A stretch of 64,000 nucleotides of DNA. Origin: Lophium mytilinum (taxonomy: Eukaryota > Ascomycota > Dothideomycetes > Mytilinidiales > Mytilinidiaceae). The DNA lies in assembly GCA_010093605.1 (NCBI GenBank), contig MU004195.1, forward strand, positions 374,708 to 438,707. Reading direction: 5' to 3'. The notes beneath the pieces are model-generated. The model saw nothing but the letters and a program-made list of their open reading frames with translations, made no database searches and was not told where the DNA came from. Of this stretch, positions 45,491-55,160 are shown one piece after another (the stretch's first letter is position 1; each line of letters opens with the position of its first letter). The position numbers were made by a program, and so were the translations under genes.

Positions 45491-46408
45491 TTACAAGCTC
45501 TCCACCACCTTCGTCACACACTCCACCAAATCCTCTTTCTCCAAGCTAAGCAACTCATTTGCAAACCCCTCCTTTCCTTCCCAGTCACTCGCCACAATCC
45601 CATGCACCGCAACGACCTCCTCCGTCGCATGCCCATCCCCCTTCAACATCTTCGGCCTCGACACGGCCAGCAACTCCTTCGAACTACACTGCTCAAGCTC
45701 CCACTTCCCCACACTCCCCGTCGCCATCTCCAGCACCTCCAACAGCTCGTTCTGCGTCACATGGAAGCTGTGCACATACAGCAGCTTATTCTCCAACCCC
45801 CCCTGCTCCTCTTTCGTCAACACCTTCACCACCGCCGTCCCAATCGTATCCAAATTCGTGGCGCTGAACTTAACATCCCCGCCATCCAACACTTGCACTT
45901 TCTTTTTCCGGACATCAAAGCAGAGCAAGCCACCTCGGAGTCCGTAATCGAAGAAATGCCCTGTGATTAGACTCGTCCACGTCATCTTCCCCCCTTCCCT
46001 GTCCCTCCCACATAGCTCCTCGAGATGCGCGCGCACTTTTGCCTTTCCAGCCATCAACGGCAGGATCTCCAGCGTTTCTGGGTCCGCGGAGTCACAGCTC
46101 CCGAAGTCGGGAGGAATGATGCGCTTCACGCCAGCTGCGAAGGCGGCGTCGGCGAGGCGGAGGCATTCGGCGACGTAAGAGCCCGCCATTGTGATAACGA
46201 GGGCATCGAAGCCTTTCAAAGCATCCGTGAGGGCGGAGGTGGGGAGGTCGTCGGGAACGGAGATGGTGGGGGTGCTGCCGTAGGTGGATTTGGAGGAGGC
46301 ACGGGTGATAATCGTGAGGTTGAGGGATGGGGAGGCTTGGAGGGCGGAGACGATGTGGGGGCCTAGAGTGCCGTTGGCGCCGATGAGGGCGGTTTTGGTG
46401 AAGGCCAT
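45491..46408 (-). CDS. NmrA-like / isoflavone-reductase-like NAD(P)-binding protein, 305 aa
   Basis: A single exon. The N-terminal Rossmann motif is KTALIGANGTLGPHIVSAL (GxxGxxG), then LTIITRASSKSTYG, GFDALVITMAGSY and KRIIPPDFGSCDSADPET. These match fungal NmrA-like atypical SDRs. The C-terminal half carries KLLYVHSFHVTQNELLEVLE, the same block as the NKLVYVNSFTVSQRDMLE of the decayed gene at 20.0-21.0 kb, so the two are distant paralogues. Such proteins reduce small molecules or sense NADP(H) redox state. The start has a good context. It is intact. Confidence 0.9.
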   Translation of the reverse strand: MAFTKTALIGANGTLGPHIVSALQASPSLNLTIITRASSKSTYGSTPTISVPDDLPTSALTDALKGFDALVITMAGSYVAECLRLADAAFAAGVKRIIPPDFGSCDSADPETLEILPLMAGKAKVRAHLEELCGRDREGGKMTWTSLITGHFFDYGLRGGLLCFDVRKKKVQVLDGGDVKFSATNLDTIGTAVVKVLTKEEQGGLENKLLYVHSFHVTQNELLEVLEMATGSVGKWELEQCSSKELLAVSRPKMLKGDGHATEEVVAVHGIVASDWEGKEGFANELLSLEKEDLVECVTKVVESL

Positions 46409-47152
46409 GGTGGATGAGTTGTGAGAATTGTGGTATTAATTTCAGATTGGCTTTCTTTAGAGTCCTCTAGGGGTGGCCAGAGTGATTGAGTGAGATCTAA
46501 ATGCGAAGAAAAGTATTGAGAGGATCCGCGATGAGACAGAGGCTGGTATGTACTTATGTATCCCAAGGGCGTGGAAAGGGACTAGGGTATGTACAGACAG
46601 ATGTAAATTTGTATATTAGGCAATGAGTCATACCACCACTCAGCAAAAAGAAGAGATATCGGCTTATAAAGGAAGCGGTATTACACATCTATGATGCAGT
46701 AGCCTCTGTAGGTTTGGTGTTAGTGGAAAGGAGGTAGTGTTGCGGTTACAAGCGGGGTAAAGTTTTTCACGACAAAACGCGCAGAGGTGGGGTGTGGTAC
46801 AAGCAAATGGCTATTTGACGTGGCCTTTCAAAGTTCTAGATACTGAAAGGAGCCAATAGTTGAAACGGACGCAAGACGTTCCAGGATACGCGGTTATGAG
46901 TCTCACGAAATCACGTGATGATTATTGAAATTTATATTCGACTTTTTGTGGTCTCAATTGAGCAACGTGAAGTTAAGATATTTCGAGACAACAGCAGAGT
47001 CTTTAGTTGTCTCTGAGTGTTTTTAGATGGACACGATGGTGCAGGTGGTGAAGACAGTTCAGTGTTCTGAGTTGCAGGGGTGCTCTCATGACTCGGGGAA
47101 AATGCGCTACTGAACAACCACAACCTCAATTCCATCCCATCCCACCACGCCA
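46409..47152. promoter_or_regulatory. Divergent promoter region, NmrA-like and DUF2011 genes
   Basis: 744 bp between divergent starts. Contains the AT-rich run TGAAATTTATATTCG near 46930 and a TCACGTGA E-box-like palindrome near 46911. No ORF supported. Confidence 0.5.
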
Positions 47153-47991
47153 ATGTTCGACCTTCCCCAGGCCAAGCGGTATTTACGGACCTCTCGATCT
47201 GATGAAGTGATGATCTAATAACTCACAGTGTCCGTCGCGATGAGCTCTACTCGCCGGCCCCCTCTCCGCGCTCCTCCCCGGATCCCGCCTTGACCGAGCT
47301 CCTGCGCATCCAGGCGCAAAATATCTCCTTCGAGACGGTCGAGACAGCGAACAACCCAGCTACAGCTCCAGACCATCAGAACGCAGCTGATGAAGAAGAC
47401 GAAGAGGAGGAACTCGAGTTTCACCTTTTTGCGCCCACGGCAGCTCAAGAATCCAATGATGCGCCTCCACATCGAATCAGAATTGGCTCCCCGGACCGGA
47501 ATGGGAAAGAGGGTTTTGTTGTCCCAGAACGGCCGCCAGAATACTACTTCGCCACCGAAGCGGACGACACACGGCGAGCGCAACTGAACGCGGCGGCGAT
47601 CAGTGGAGAAGAAGTGCTGGAGCGGGCGAAGATACCATGGCCTGGGTTTGAGATGCCGTGGCGCGTTACGAAGATATCCTCGAGGGGGTTGGTAAAGGAC
47701 GTAGTTGCCGGGCACGCTGATGTTCTTGTTGAACTTGAAGTCGGAAAGCGGAAGCGGCCGGGGAAGAAGGCAAGGATTAAGACGCGGATCAAGGCGAAGG
47801 AGGAACATTTGAAGAGAGAAACAGCTGAAAAATCAGCGAAGGACAAGGAGATGGCGGAAAAGGAGAAGAAGATTAGGAGGAATAGGGTGAAGCAGCTCAA
47901 GAAGAGGGCGAGAGATAAAGCTAAAAAGGCGGAAGATGGAGACGCGGCGGGTGTTGGGGACGAGAAGGGGGGTCCTGGAGAAGAGGCGTGA
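47153..47991 (+). CDS. DUF2011-type nuclear protein, 262 aa
   Basis: A tiny first exon (47153-47178, nine codons) joins 47229-47991 over a 50-nt intron. It gives MFDLPQAKRVRRDELYSPAP, the diagnostic start of fungal DUF2011 proteins. An acidic tract (EEDEEEELEFHLF) precedes the core (PPEYYFATEADD, IPWPGFEMPWRV), and the C-terminal ~90 residues are lysine-rich coiled coil. The basic tail suggests nucleolar or ribosome-biogenesis association. That is inference only, since the function of the family is not established. The start rests on the short exon, without which no good ATG would exist. Confidence 0.88.
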
Positions 47992-48023
47992 AGCGCTTTG
48001 CACTAACTTAAGTAAGTATTGTA

Positions 48024-48780
48024 AGGGCACACTCGTCTCAAGTTCGAAGCAATGCAAATCAGACTACTCCTTGACGCGTTGGCTACTGACTAGCTGGGCC
48101 ACTCCTCCCAGTGGTATCCGGAGAGCAAGATTAGAGTTAAGTAGTAACAGATTAGCGTGTCACAGCATTTCGAAGATCCAAGGGCAATATCGATGTTCAA
48201 GCAATATATATTAGACTGCCTTTTGTCTAGTTAGCTTCTCGGTTATTAGGCCACCCCCTAAAGTGGTACTAAGTAAGCAACACTAGAACTAAACAGTAAT
48301 AATATCTATCTTGCAGGATATTAAAGGTCTAAGGGCGATGTTAATTCTTAAGCAGTATATATTAGGCTGTCTCTTACCCAGTTGGCTTTTTAGTAGCTAG
48401 GCCACCCCCAACAGTGGTGTCGAGTAATCAATACAACAGGTAAGCAGTGATAATATTTATGCTACGGATTTCAAAAGCCTAAGGGCGATATTAATTTTCA
48501 AGCAGTGTATATTAGACTGCCTCTTGTCTAGTTAGCTTCTCGGCAGCTAGGCCACCCCCTAAGGTGGTGTTGAGGGGGTAACACTAGAGGTAAGTAGTAG
48601 TGATATCTATAGTATAGGATTTTGAGGCATAAGAGCAATATCAATTCTCAAGCAGTGTACATCAGACTGCCTTTTATCTAGTTGGCTTCTCACCAGCCAG
48701 GCCACCCCCTAAAGTGGCATCGAGTGAGCACTGTTAGAGCCAAGCAGTGATAATATTCGTGTGCCCAGACTTATGGCCTA
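48024..48780. repeat. Tandem satellite, five units of about 150 bp
   Basis: Units begin near 48024, 48181, 48332, 48482 and 48632; the last three intervals are 151, 150 and 150 bp. Each has the ordered blocks AGGGCGATATTAAT, CAAGCAGTGTATATTAGACT, GCCTCTTGTCTAGTTAGCTT, TAGGCCACCCCCTAAGGTGG and AAGCAGTGATAATATCTAT. The CCACC-CCCTAA-GGTGG block can fold into a small hairpin in every unit. Substitutions are mostly transitions. The first unit is the most diverged. A displaced copy lies at about 49289. Confidence 0.92.
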
Positions 48781-49243
48781 TTACTGTACGTTGTTCTCCA
48801 GATCACGAGGTTTCCGACTCTCCTTCATTGTGTCTCAAGGGAGTTATCTCATCTTGTACTCACATTGGGTGCATTCCATAAGATCTTCCATCAAAACCCT
48901 CACTCTCATCAACGTATTCCTACCCAAAATAAGCACCAACGTGAAGTGTGTTCATGGAGAACTTCGCCACGATGTGACTTGATCGACCACTCGCTAGTCA
49001 GAGACCCGCACCAGTACGTGATTGTATCACCGTACTTCAACTTACCAGGGTGCTGGCTCCATGAGAGAGTTCTCTAGTTATTCGTCGCCTGCTAGCCGTT
49101 TGGTAGAGTCTTGCAACACTCCTAGTCATAACGAAAGCTTCCACAAACATATGTCATTACTCTTTCTTCGTCTGATCAGCCGGACTCGGTGTCCAGCTCT
49201 GCAGACTTGTAGGGACAGTGACAGGCCACAAGTCTGGGCACAC
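48759..49243. mobile_element. 485-bp segment bounded by 21-bp inverted repeats (MITE-like, uncertain)
   Basis: The 21 bases at 48759-48779 (GTGTGCCCAGACTTATGGCC then T) are present inverted at 49223-49243 with one mismatch, and again in direct orientation at 49401-49421 next to the displaced satellite unit. The interior has no coding frame and no similarity to the satellite. A small non-autonomous DNA transposon inserted in the array is one reading. Alternatively the motif belongs to a variant satellite unit. No target-site duplication is clear. Confidence 0.4.
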
Positions 49244-49288
49244 TGGTATGCCACTACTTGGGGTACCCCCACAGGATATCAAGGGCTC

Positions 49289-49430
49289 AAGGGCGATGTC
49301 AAGTTTCAAACAGTGCAGATTAGACTGCCTCTTGACTCACTGCCTGCTTAACAGCCAGGCCACCCCGAACAGTCGTGTTGAGTGGGCAAGTTAGAGCCGC
49401 GTGTGCCCAGACTTGTGGCCTAGGACTAGA
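49289..49430. repeat. Displaced sixth copy of the ~150-bp satellite unit
   Basis: The blocks AAGGGCGATGTCAAGTTTCA, GATTAGACTGCCTCTTGACT, AGCCAGGCCACCCCGAACAG and GTGTTGAGTGGGCAAGTTAG follow the unit order of the main array, and the copy ends with the same GTGTGCCCAGACTT motif as the array's last unit. Confidence 0.85.
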
Positions 49431-49761
49431 TTTTCGTCTGATTCATTTTCGGAGCTGCCCAGAGTGTCTAATGGCAGTGAACACAATCTGGTTTTTGGAC
49501 AATGTACGTACAATACTCCCAATTCCATTCACTGGTCTTCTAACATCATCATCCAGATCATTCAACGCATTCCCTTCACTCACGCGTTCAGCACTTGCCA
49601 GTGAAGCTGGTCTTGGCAGACCGCGCTAGCGACATAAATTACACCACAGTCCAGTTCCGCAGTCCAGTTCTTCCACCTGCACACCACACCTCCCACACAA
49701 CATCATATCACACACCCCGTGGGCCGCATCATCAGCTTGTACATCCATCAACTACTACACC

Positions 49762-50685
49762 ATGTCTGCAAACGTTACCAACCACCCGGCTGCGTCCACA
49801 ACGTCACCTGCCGATGGTGACCACGTCGAGGCCACTGGCTCCAACAACCCCGGCAGCAACCGTGGCTCCCTCCTCAACAATGCCGAGATCAAGGGTCGGA
49901 TCTCCGACCTCACAGCCGCCTACAAAGACGAGAAGATGGTGGACACCCCCAATGAGGCCCCCGATGATGCGACTGCGTTGACGACGAACCGCGATCCTCG
50001 ACTGGCGCCTGCGGTCCAACTCGCCAGGGCGCTCCTGTCACACTTCTACCCGGCCTCCCAGGGCTTCTCCCTGCGCGAGACCAACTTCGCCAACATGCAG
50101 AACAACGACTCTGGATGGACGATCGAAATCAAGCCTACACGAGGCATGGATGCTGCCTTCCACCATTTCCCCACCGAATGCATCGCCGGGTTTCTTGTTG
50201 AAAAGACACTCGAGACGGAGGAGGACGTGATTCCGGACGAGGACGCCGTTCCAGACGAGGGCGCCACTCCGGTCGAGATACGCGAAGCTCGGACTGTGGT
50301 CTACACCGCCATGGCCGTGATAGCCGATGACATGAAGACCGAAGCTACATGGCACAAAACCGCAGTTGTCTCGCTTGGCGACCTCATGAGCGTTGACCTC
50401 GGCGTGCTTTCCGGAGTACAATCGACTACCTGCTTCATGTTGATCGGGACTCAACTTCAGCTCTTGACCTGGAATGGCGGCAGCAAGTCTGAGCACCGCA
50501 TGATGGTCCCTTACCAGCACTATAACAACGTCCTTGCCAAGATGGGTAGCACGTTCAACCTCGCCGTCGACGGGAAGCATTGGGAGTACAACTTGAAGCT
50601 GCTTGACCGCATCATGACCGATGCTATCAAGGAGCAAGTCGTCTGGACAGACGGTAGCGTGGCCGATGGACCGGGTTCGGACTGA
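49762..50685 (+). CDS. Unknown-family protein, 307 aa (shorter paralogue of a tandem pair)
   Basis: A single exon with a strong start context (ACACCATGTC). The first ~45 residues are low complexity. The rest is a soluble domain of about 250 residues: EIKGRISDLTAAYKDEKM, ARALLSHFYPASQGFSLRET, CIAGFLVEK, VVYTAMAVIADDMKTE and KHWEYNLKLLDRIMTDAIKE. It aligns block for block with the C-terminal half of the gene at 51085 (ARILLQYFYPEIAGYFIRDT, VLGFLVYKD, HTAMAISVDGLKTA, WEKSLNTFEQQMKDVVQEPV), so the two arose by an old tandem duplication. No signal peptide or known motif. Codon use is G/C-rich and clearly coding. Function unknown. Confidence 0.85.
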   Translation: MSANVTNHPAASTTSPADGDHVEATGSNNPGSNRGSLLNNAEIKGRISDLTAAYKDEKMVDTPNEAPDDATALTTNRDPRLAPAVQLARALLSHFYPASQGFSLRETNFANMQNNDSGWTIEIKPTRGMDAAFHHFPTECIAGFLVEKTLETEEDVIPDEDAVPDEGATPVEIREARTVVYTAMAVIADDMKTEATWHKTAVVSLGDLMSVDLGVLSGVQSTTCFMLIGTQLQLLTWNGGSKSEHRMMVPYQHYNNVLAKMGSTFNLAVDGKHWEYNLKLLDRIMTDAIKEQVVWTDGSVADGPGSD

Positions 50686-51084
50686 GGTCATCTACTCTTG
50701 GAGCTCTATGATTGGAAGCGGGTTGGAATGCTTGGGGAGCTGGGAAACCTTCGCCAGTTGCATTGGATGATACCCATAGGTAGGCGTTCTCGGTGGCAGG
50801 GAGTCACTGCTCTTTTGGGTATGCGTAGATAGTCGTCGCCCCGATAATGCACTTACCTGCTCTACCTTGTGCCCTGTTCCACTTCCTTTTTACTTCATGC
50901 ATCAACAGAAACCCAACCGCATCAGGTCCGCTGCTTCGTTTCTTCATCACTACCAAAACTCATACTTCGTGTACAGCGTCTGCATTTCTCTACTTCGGCT
51001 TCCCCTTACACATATCTGCATCACTACAGGGCCCTAAATTTGTCTACGCTGATATCCGTATACGCAAACCCCACCTCTCTCACG

Positions 51085-52866
51085 ATGTCGGAAGAAGACC
51101 GTTCTCACAATTCCCCCCTGTCTCCCAACCAAGATACCAACGCGAATGACGGGAGCCAAGGACTTCTCAGGCCCTCGGGCCATGCGACCGGCTTCGAACA
51201 GTTATACAATGCTGTCTCCTCGATAGCCAAACATCGGGATGAGTCTATGGATAGGCTAAGACGCGGGCTCGAACCAGAACCCGACGGACCCCCCGATCTC
51301 GGGCAGGACCCGGCTGCCGCACCGCCAGTTCAACGACAGTCTCTCGACCCGCCAGCACTCGTTTCATCGCAAGAGAGTCACAAAAGACAGAGCCAGGCGC
51401 CAGACGGCCGGCGCTGGCGCGTGAAGAAAACCCAGACACAGAAGCGGGCCGAGAAGAACCGCGCTTTCTACGCACAGGAGGCCATCGACCGAGGAGATAA
51501 ACTGCCCGCGATCGATTCCAGGGAGAAGGCTCGCTTGGAAGCACTCAAGAGCGGATTGCTCAGATATCCCGTACCGCCAGTTCCTGCGGAGAGCAGCCAG
51601 CAGCCAGATGCCAACGATTACAGTTTCCAGCCATCCGGTGGCCTACTGCCAGTTCCTCCAGGCGCCGACGATTTCGATTTCCAGCAATTCGATGGCCCAC
51701 TGTCAGTTTCCCCAGGCGCCAACAATTTCGATTTCGAGCAATTCGATGGCCCACTAACAGTTCAACCAGAAGCCAGGAGCCAGGCGCCAGGCGCCAACGA
51801 ATTCGATTTCCAGCCATTTGGTGGCCTATTGCCAGTTCCCCCAGGCGCCAACAATTTCAATTTCCAGCAGTTCGACGGCCCACTGCCAGTTCAACCAGAA
51901 GCCATGAGCCAGGAGGCAGGCGCCAACGATCTCAATTTCCAGCGATTTGGTGGCCTACTGCCAGTTTCCCAAGCTGCCAATAATTTCAATTTCCAGCAAT
52001 CCGGTGGCCCACTGCCAGTTCAAACCCCAGACAGGAATCAGGCGCCAAGGGACAACGATCTCAATTTTCAGCAATTCGGTAGCCTACTGCCAGATAGACC
52101 CCATCTTACGCCTCTCAACAATGCTTCTCAACTTGCTTCCAATCCGAACCTACCACCTTTCGTCTTCTTTGACGACACACCAGGCGTTACCGTTCGTAAT
52201 CAAGAGTTAAAGGACATGATAGAAGATCTCGAGCGAGCGTACAGGTCCCATGAGATGGGAACTTTGTCGGAACCCGAAATAGCCAAAGCTCGCCTTCCAC
52301 ACGTAAGAACGGCCGCCAGAATCCTTCTACAATACTTTTATCCTGAGATAGCCGGGTACTTTATCCGCGACACTAAGTTCGACAACGACAACGCCATTAC
52401 CAGGGTTCTCGAAAGCGTCCTTCCCAGCGAAGTGCTCGGCTTTCTAGTGTACAAAGATCAACAGCAGGCGGGAAAGATACCAAGGCTCCACACCGCTATG
52501 GCTATATCTGTCGATGGACTCAAGACAGCAAAGACAGTTCTGCCTGATGAAGGGGTCTTGTACATTGCAAATATCATGGACTTTGACTTTTATGGTGCTA
52601 AAATCAGGAAGGCCAACGCCTTCGTCCTGTTTAGCGGTGAGATCAGCATCTGTACCATTGGCAATGCCGGTAAATACGGCACACCCTGGGAACTTCATAC
52701 GCACCCAAATCGGGACGTTGCGGCCTATCGTGGAAGGTTCCAAGCAAAGGTGCGAGGTCGTGCCTGGGAAAAAAGCTTGAATACGTTTGAGCAGCAAATG
52801 AAGGACGTGGTTCAGGAACCAGTCCTTTATAGCGATGGTGAATCAAGCATAGGACACAGACTGTGA
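51085..52866 (+). CDS. Unknown-family protein with alternating 18/25-residue repeats, 593 aa
   Basis: A single exon. The C-terminal ~220 residues are paralogous to the 307-aa protein encoded immediately upstream. In front is a basic region (RRWRVKKTQTQKRAEKNR) and then eight repeats at residues ~185-350, of the form N-x-F-x-FQQFDGPLPV-x-P-x-A. Odd and even units differ, FQQFDGPLPVQPEA against FQPFGGLLPVPPGAN, and several are lengthened by SQAPGAN. The repeat is rich in F, Q, G and P, as in intrinsically disordered or phase-separating tracts. No signal peptide. The start at 51085 (CACGATGTCG) is the first ATG; upstream the frame opens only from a GTG. Family and function unknown. Confidence 0.85.
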   Translation: MSEEDRSHNSPLSPNQDTNANDGSQGLLRPSGHATGFEQLYNAVSSIAKHRDESMDRLRRGLEPEPDGPPDLGQDPAAAPPVQRQSLDPPALVSSQESHKRQSQAPDGRRWRVKKTQTQKRAEKNRAFYAQEAIDRGDKLPAIDSREKARLEALKSGLLRYPVPPVPAESSQQPDANDYSFQPSGGLLPVPPGADDFDFQQFDGPLSVSPGANNFDFEQFDGPLTVQPEARSQAPGANEFDFQPFGGLLPVPPGANNFNFQQFDGPLPVQPEAMSQEAGANDLNFQRFGGLLPVSQAANNFNFQQSGGPLPVQTPDRNQAPRDNDLNFQQFGSLLPDRPHLTPLNNASQLASNPNLPPFVFFDDTPGVTVRNQELKDMIEDLERAYRSHEMGTLSEPEIAKARLPHVRTAARILLQYFYPEIAGYFIRDTKFDNDNAITRVLESVLPSEVLGFLVYKDQQQAGKIPRLHTAMAISVDGLKTAKTVLPDEGVLYIANIMDFDFYGAKIRKANAFVLFSGEISICTIGNAGKYGTPWELHTHPNRDVAAYRGRFQAKVRGRAWEKSLNTFEQQMKDVVQEPVLYSDGESSIGHRL

Positions 52867-53334
52867 TCTGTCCTTATTTCCATCGTTCATAGGAATCCGT
52901 ACACTCGTTTACCACTAGTTAAAGAACTTCAGGTGTTGTCAGCGTTCTAATTAAGAGAGAAGTACGGCATTTGGACTACTACTAAACTCGTGAGGCTACC
53001 CAAGACAGGGGCGAACCCACGTGTACAATGCAAACCCTACATTTTCGCACGCAGTTTAAGACATTCCGTAGAACTTGACAATGAAAGTGACGACCCTTGA
53101 GGGTGAGATCGACCCGAATAAAAATCTGCTCTTTACATTATCTGGGGTGTACTGATATGGTTTTATGGACTGAGGAAACATGTTAAGTTTCCGGGTCTGT
53201 AGATCAACCAGCATAATTGACTGACCGGAGATGAGCCAGCTAAGGACTACTTACAGTGAAGTGGAAAGAGTAACAACTACAATAAAATTCCGAGCCCAAC
53301 ATCTCCAATGTCATTGCCTACTTACCCCTGAATT
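52867..53334. other. Spacer of 468 bp
   Basis: 3' flank of the repeat protein and promoter of the metallophosphoesterase. No other feature seen. Confidence 0.5.
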
Positions 53335-54513
53335 ATGAAAGCACCACCCCCATCCAGCCTAGCGTCCCAACCTCACCCCAGCATCACCTCCGTCTCCCCA
53401 CTATCCGAAGTCCAGGGCACCACCTCTCCCTCCGGGGAGTTCCAACTCCTCAACCACCGTCTACGAACAATTGAAACGACAATGAGCGATCCCCTCCTCG
53501 CCACGGCCGAAGCAACGGAGCACCCGCTCTCCTCCCCCATCCGCACCGCCCCAAAACTCTACGCCATCTCCGACCTCCACCTCTCCTTCAAAACCAACCG
53601 GGCCGCCCTCGAAGAACTCGCCCCGCGCCCCAACGACGGCCTCATAATCTGCGGCGATGTCGGCGAAACGCCGGAGCACCTGCGTCTGGCGTTCGCGAAA
53701 GCGACAAGCTGCTTCAAGCAGGTGTGGTGGGTGCCGGGGAACCACGAGCTATACACCCTCCCGAGCGAGGACCGGCGCGGGGAGGGCGCGGTCGAGGGAC
53801 ACGGCGGGGGGCTGAGGGGAGTCGCAAAGTACGAGGAGTGCGTGCGGGTTTGTAGGGAGTGGGGAGTCTTGACGCCGGAGGACGACTACGTGACATGGCC
53901 GCCGCTGAATCCCTCGGCGCCTGGAGATGGAGATGAGGCAGCGCATGAGGAGGTTGAGAGCGTGATCATCGCGCCGATTTTTACGCTTTACGATTACTCG
54001 TTTCGGCCTGCGAATATCAAATTGGAAGGAGCTGTGGAGTGGGCGAAAGAGGAGGGCATTGAGGCGTCGGATGAGGTGCTGCTGCATCCGGATCCCTATC
54101 CCACGAAGCAAGACTGGTGCGCGGCGCTTGTTGCACGCACCTTTGATAAGCTGGACGCTGTTACGACCGCATACCCGAATACGAAGCTGGTCATTGTGGG
54201 ACATTGGCCGCTAAGGCAGGACCTGGTCAAGATTCTTCAAGTACCGCGATTTTGCATCTGGTGCGGAACAACGAAGACGGAGGACTGGCATGAGCGGTTT
54301 AACGCCAAGGTAGTTGTGACTGGGCATTTGCATGTTCGGAGGACGGATTGGAGAGGGGCGACGAGGTTTGAGGAGGTTAGTTTGGGCTATCCGAGACAGT
54401 GGAAGGAGGCGATGGACCAGGGACTCGATGTCAACGACATGCTCAGAGAGATATTGCCAGGGCCGGAGCCGCCGACCGATAAAGCTAAAACGATCTGGAG
54501 GAGGTTTGGGTGA
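53335..54513 (+). CDS. Calcineurin-like metallophosphoesterase, 392 aa
   Basis: Single exon. All five metal-site blocks of the superfamily are visible in order: SDLHLS (D-x-H), CGDVGE (GDxxE), PGNHE (GNHE), IVGHWPL (GH) and VVVTGHLHVRR (GHxH). The family binds a dimetal centre and hydrolyses phosphate esters; substrate unknown. The first ATG at 53335 gives a proline/serine-rich leader of 48 residues. A second ATG at 53479 (MSDPLLATAEATE, ACAATGAGC context) may be the true start, giving 344 aa. The C-terminus ends in KTIWRRFG. It is intact. Confidence 0.92.
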   Translation: MKAPPPSSLASQPHPSITSVSPLSEVQGTTSPSGEFQLLNHRLRTIETTMSDPLLATAEATEHPLSSPIRTAPKLYAISDLHLSFKTNRAALEELAPRPNDGLIICGDVGETPEHLRLAFAKATSCFKQVWWVPGNHELYTLPSEDRRGEGAVEGHGGGLRGVAKYEECVRVCREWGVLTPEDDYVTWPPLNPSAPGDGDEAAHEEVESVIIAPIFTLYDYSFRPANIKLEGAVEWAKEEGIEASDEVLLHPDPYPTKQDWCAALVARTFDKLDAVTTAYPNTKLVIVGHWPLRQDLVKILQVPRFCIWCGTTKTEDWHERFNAKVVVTGHLHVRRTDWRGATRFEEVSLGYPRQWKEAMDQGLDVNDMLREILPGPEPPTDKAKTIWRRFG

Positions 54514-55160
54514 GGGTGGGAAGAGAGCGAGAGAAAAAGATGCATTCAACTGCGCGTTTGGGATTGCATAGGTGATTGGCGCATCCATAGGTGTCTAGGA
54601 TCACGGCGTGTGTAAGAGGGCATCCGTTGTTTTGTATTACTTACGGGTTACGCGGCGGTGCGGAATTCAATGCGGGTATGAATGAGGGTTTACGCGATTA
54701 GGGCTTGCATTGAATACCCAAGAATATTTTGGATACGGTACGTGTTTCTCAACGAGTGTAAGCGGCATTGTACTTGCTTTCATGGATAGACTAGAAATGC
54801 GTGGTCGTTACGCTTTCGTGGCCCATATTCCAATGGCTTTCGCTGCCGTTCTGTCATAGCCGCACCACTCGGCCAGTTTTCAGTCATGTGTACTCACGTG
54901 CATTCATTCTTCAACAGCTATAAAAGCCTCATCGTGCTTCAAAATTTCTCCCGTCCCTCATCTCTCTCCGCCCACGGATCTCTCCAATTCTTCTCTAACG
55001 CAATATTTTTCCACATCTTTTTATAAATTCATGCTCACCATCATCTCATCTGCACACACGATTAGCCTTCTCGAGCGACCTACCGCCTCGCATAGTCACC
55101 CAGCTTCTGTGATCAACCCTGTATCTGAGGACGAGATGAATTTTCCAGCAGGAGAGAATC
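54514..55160. other. Spacer between converging genes
   Basis: About 650 bp with no recognised element. It contains the 3' ends of the metallophosphoesterase and the PD-(D/E)XK-like gene. Confidence 0.5.
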
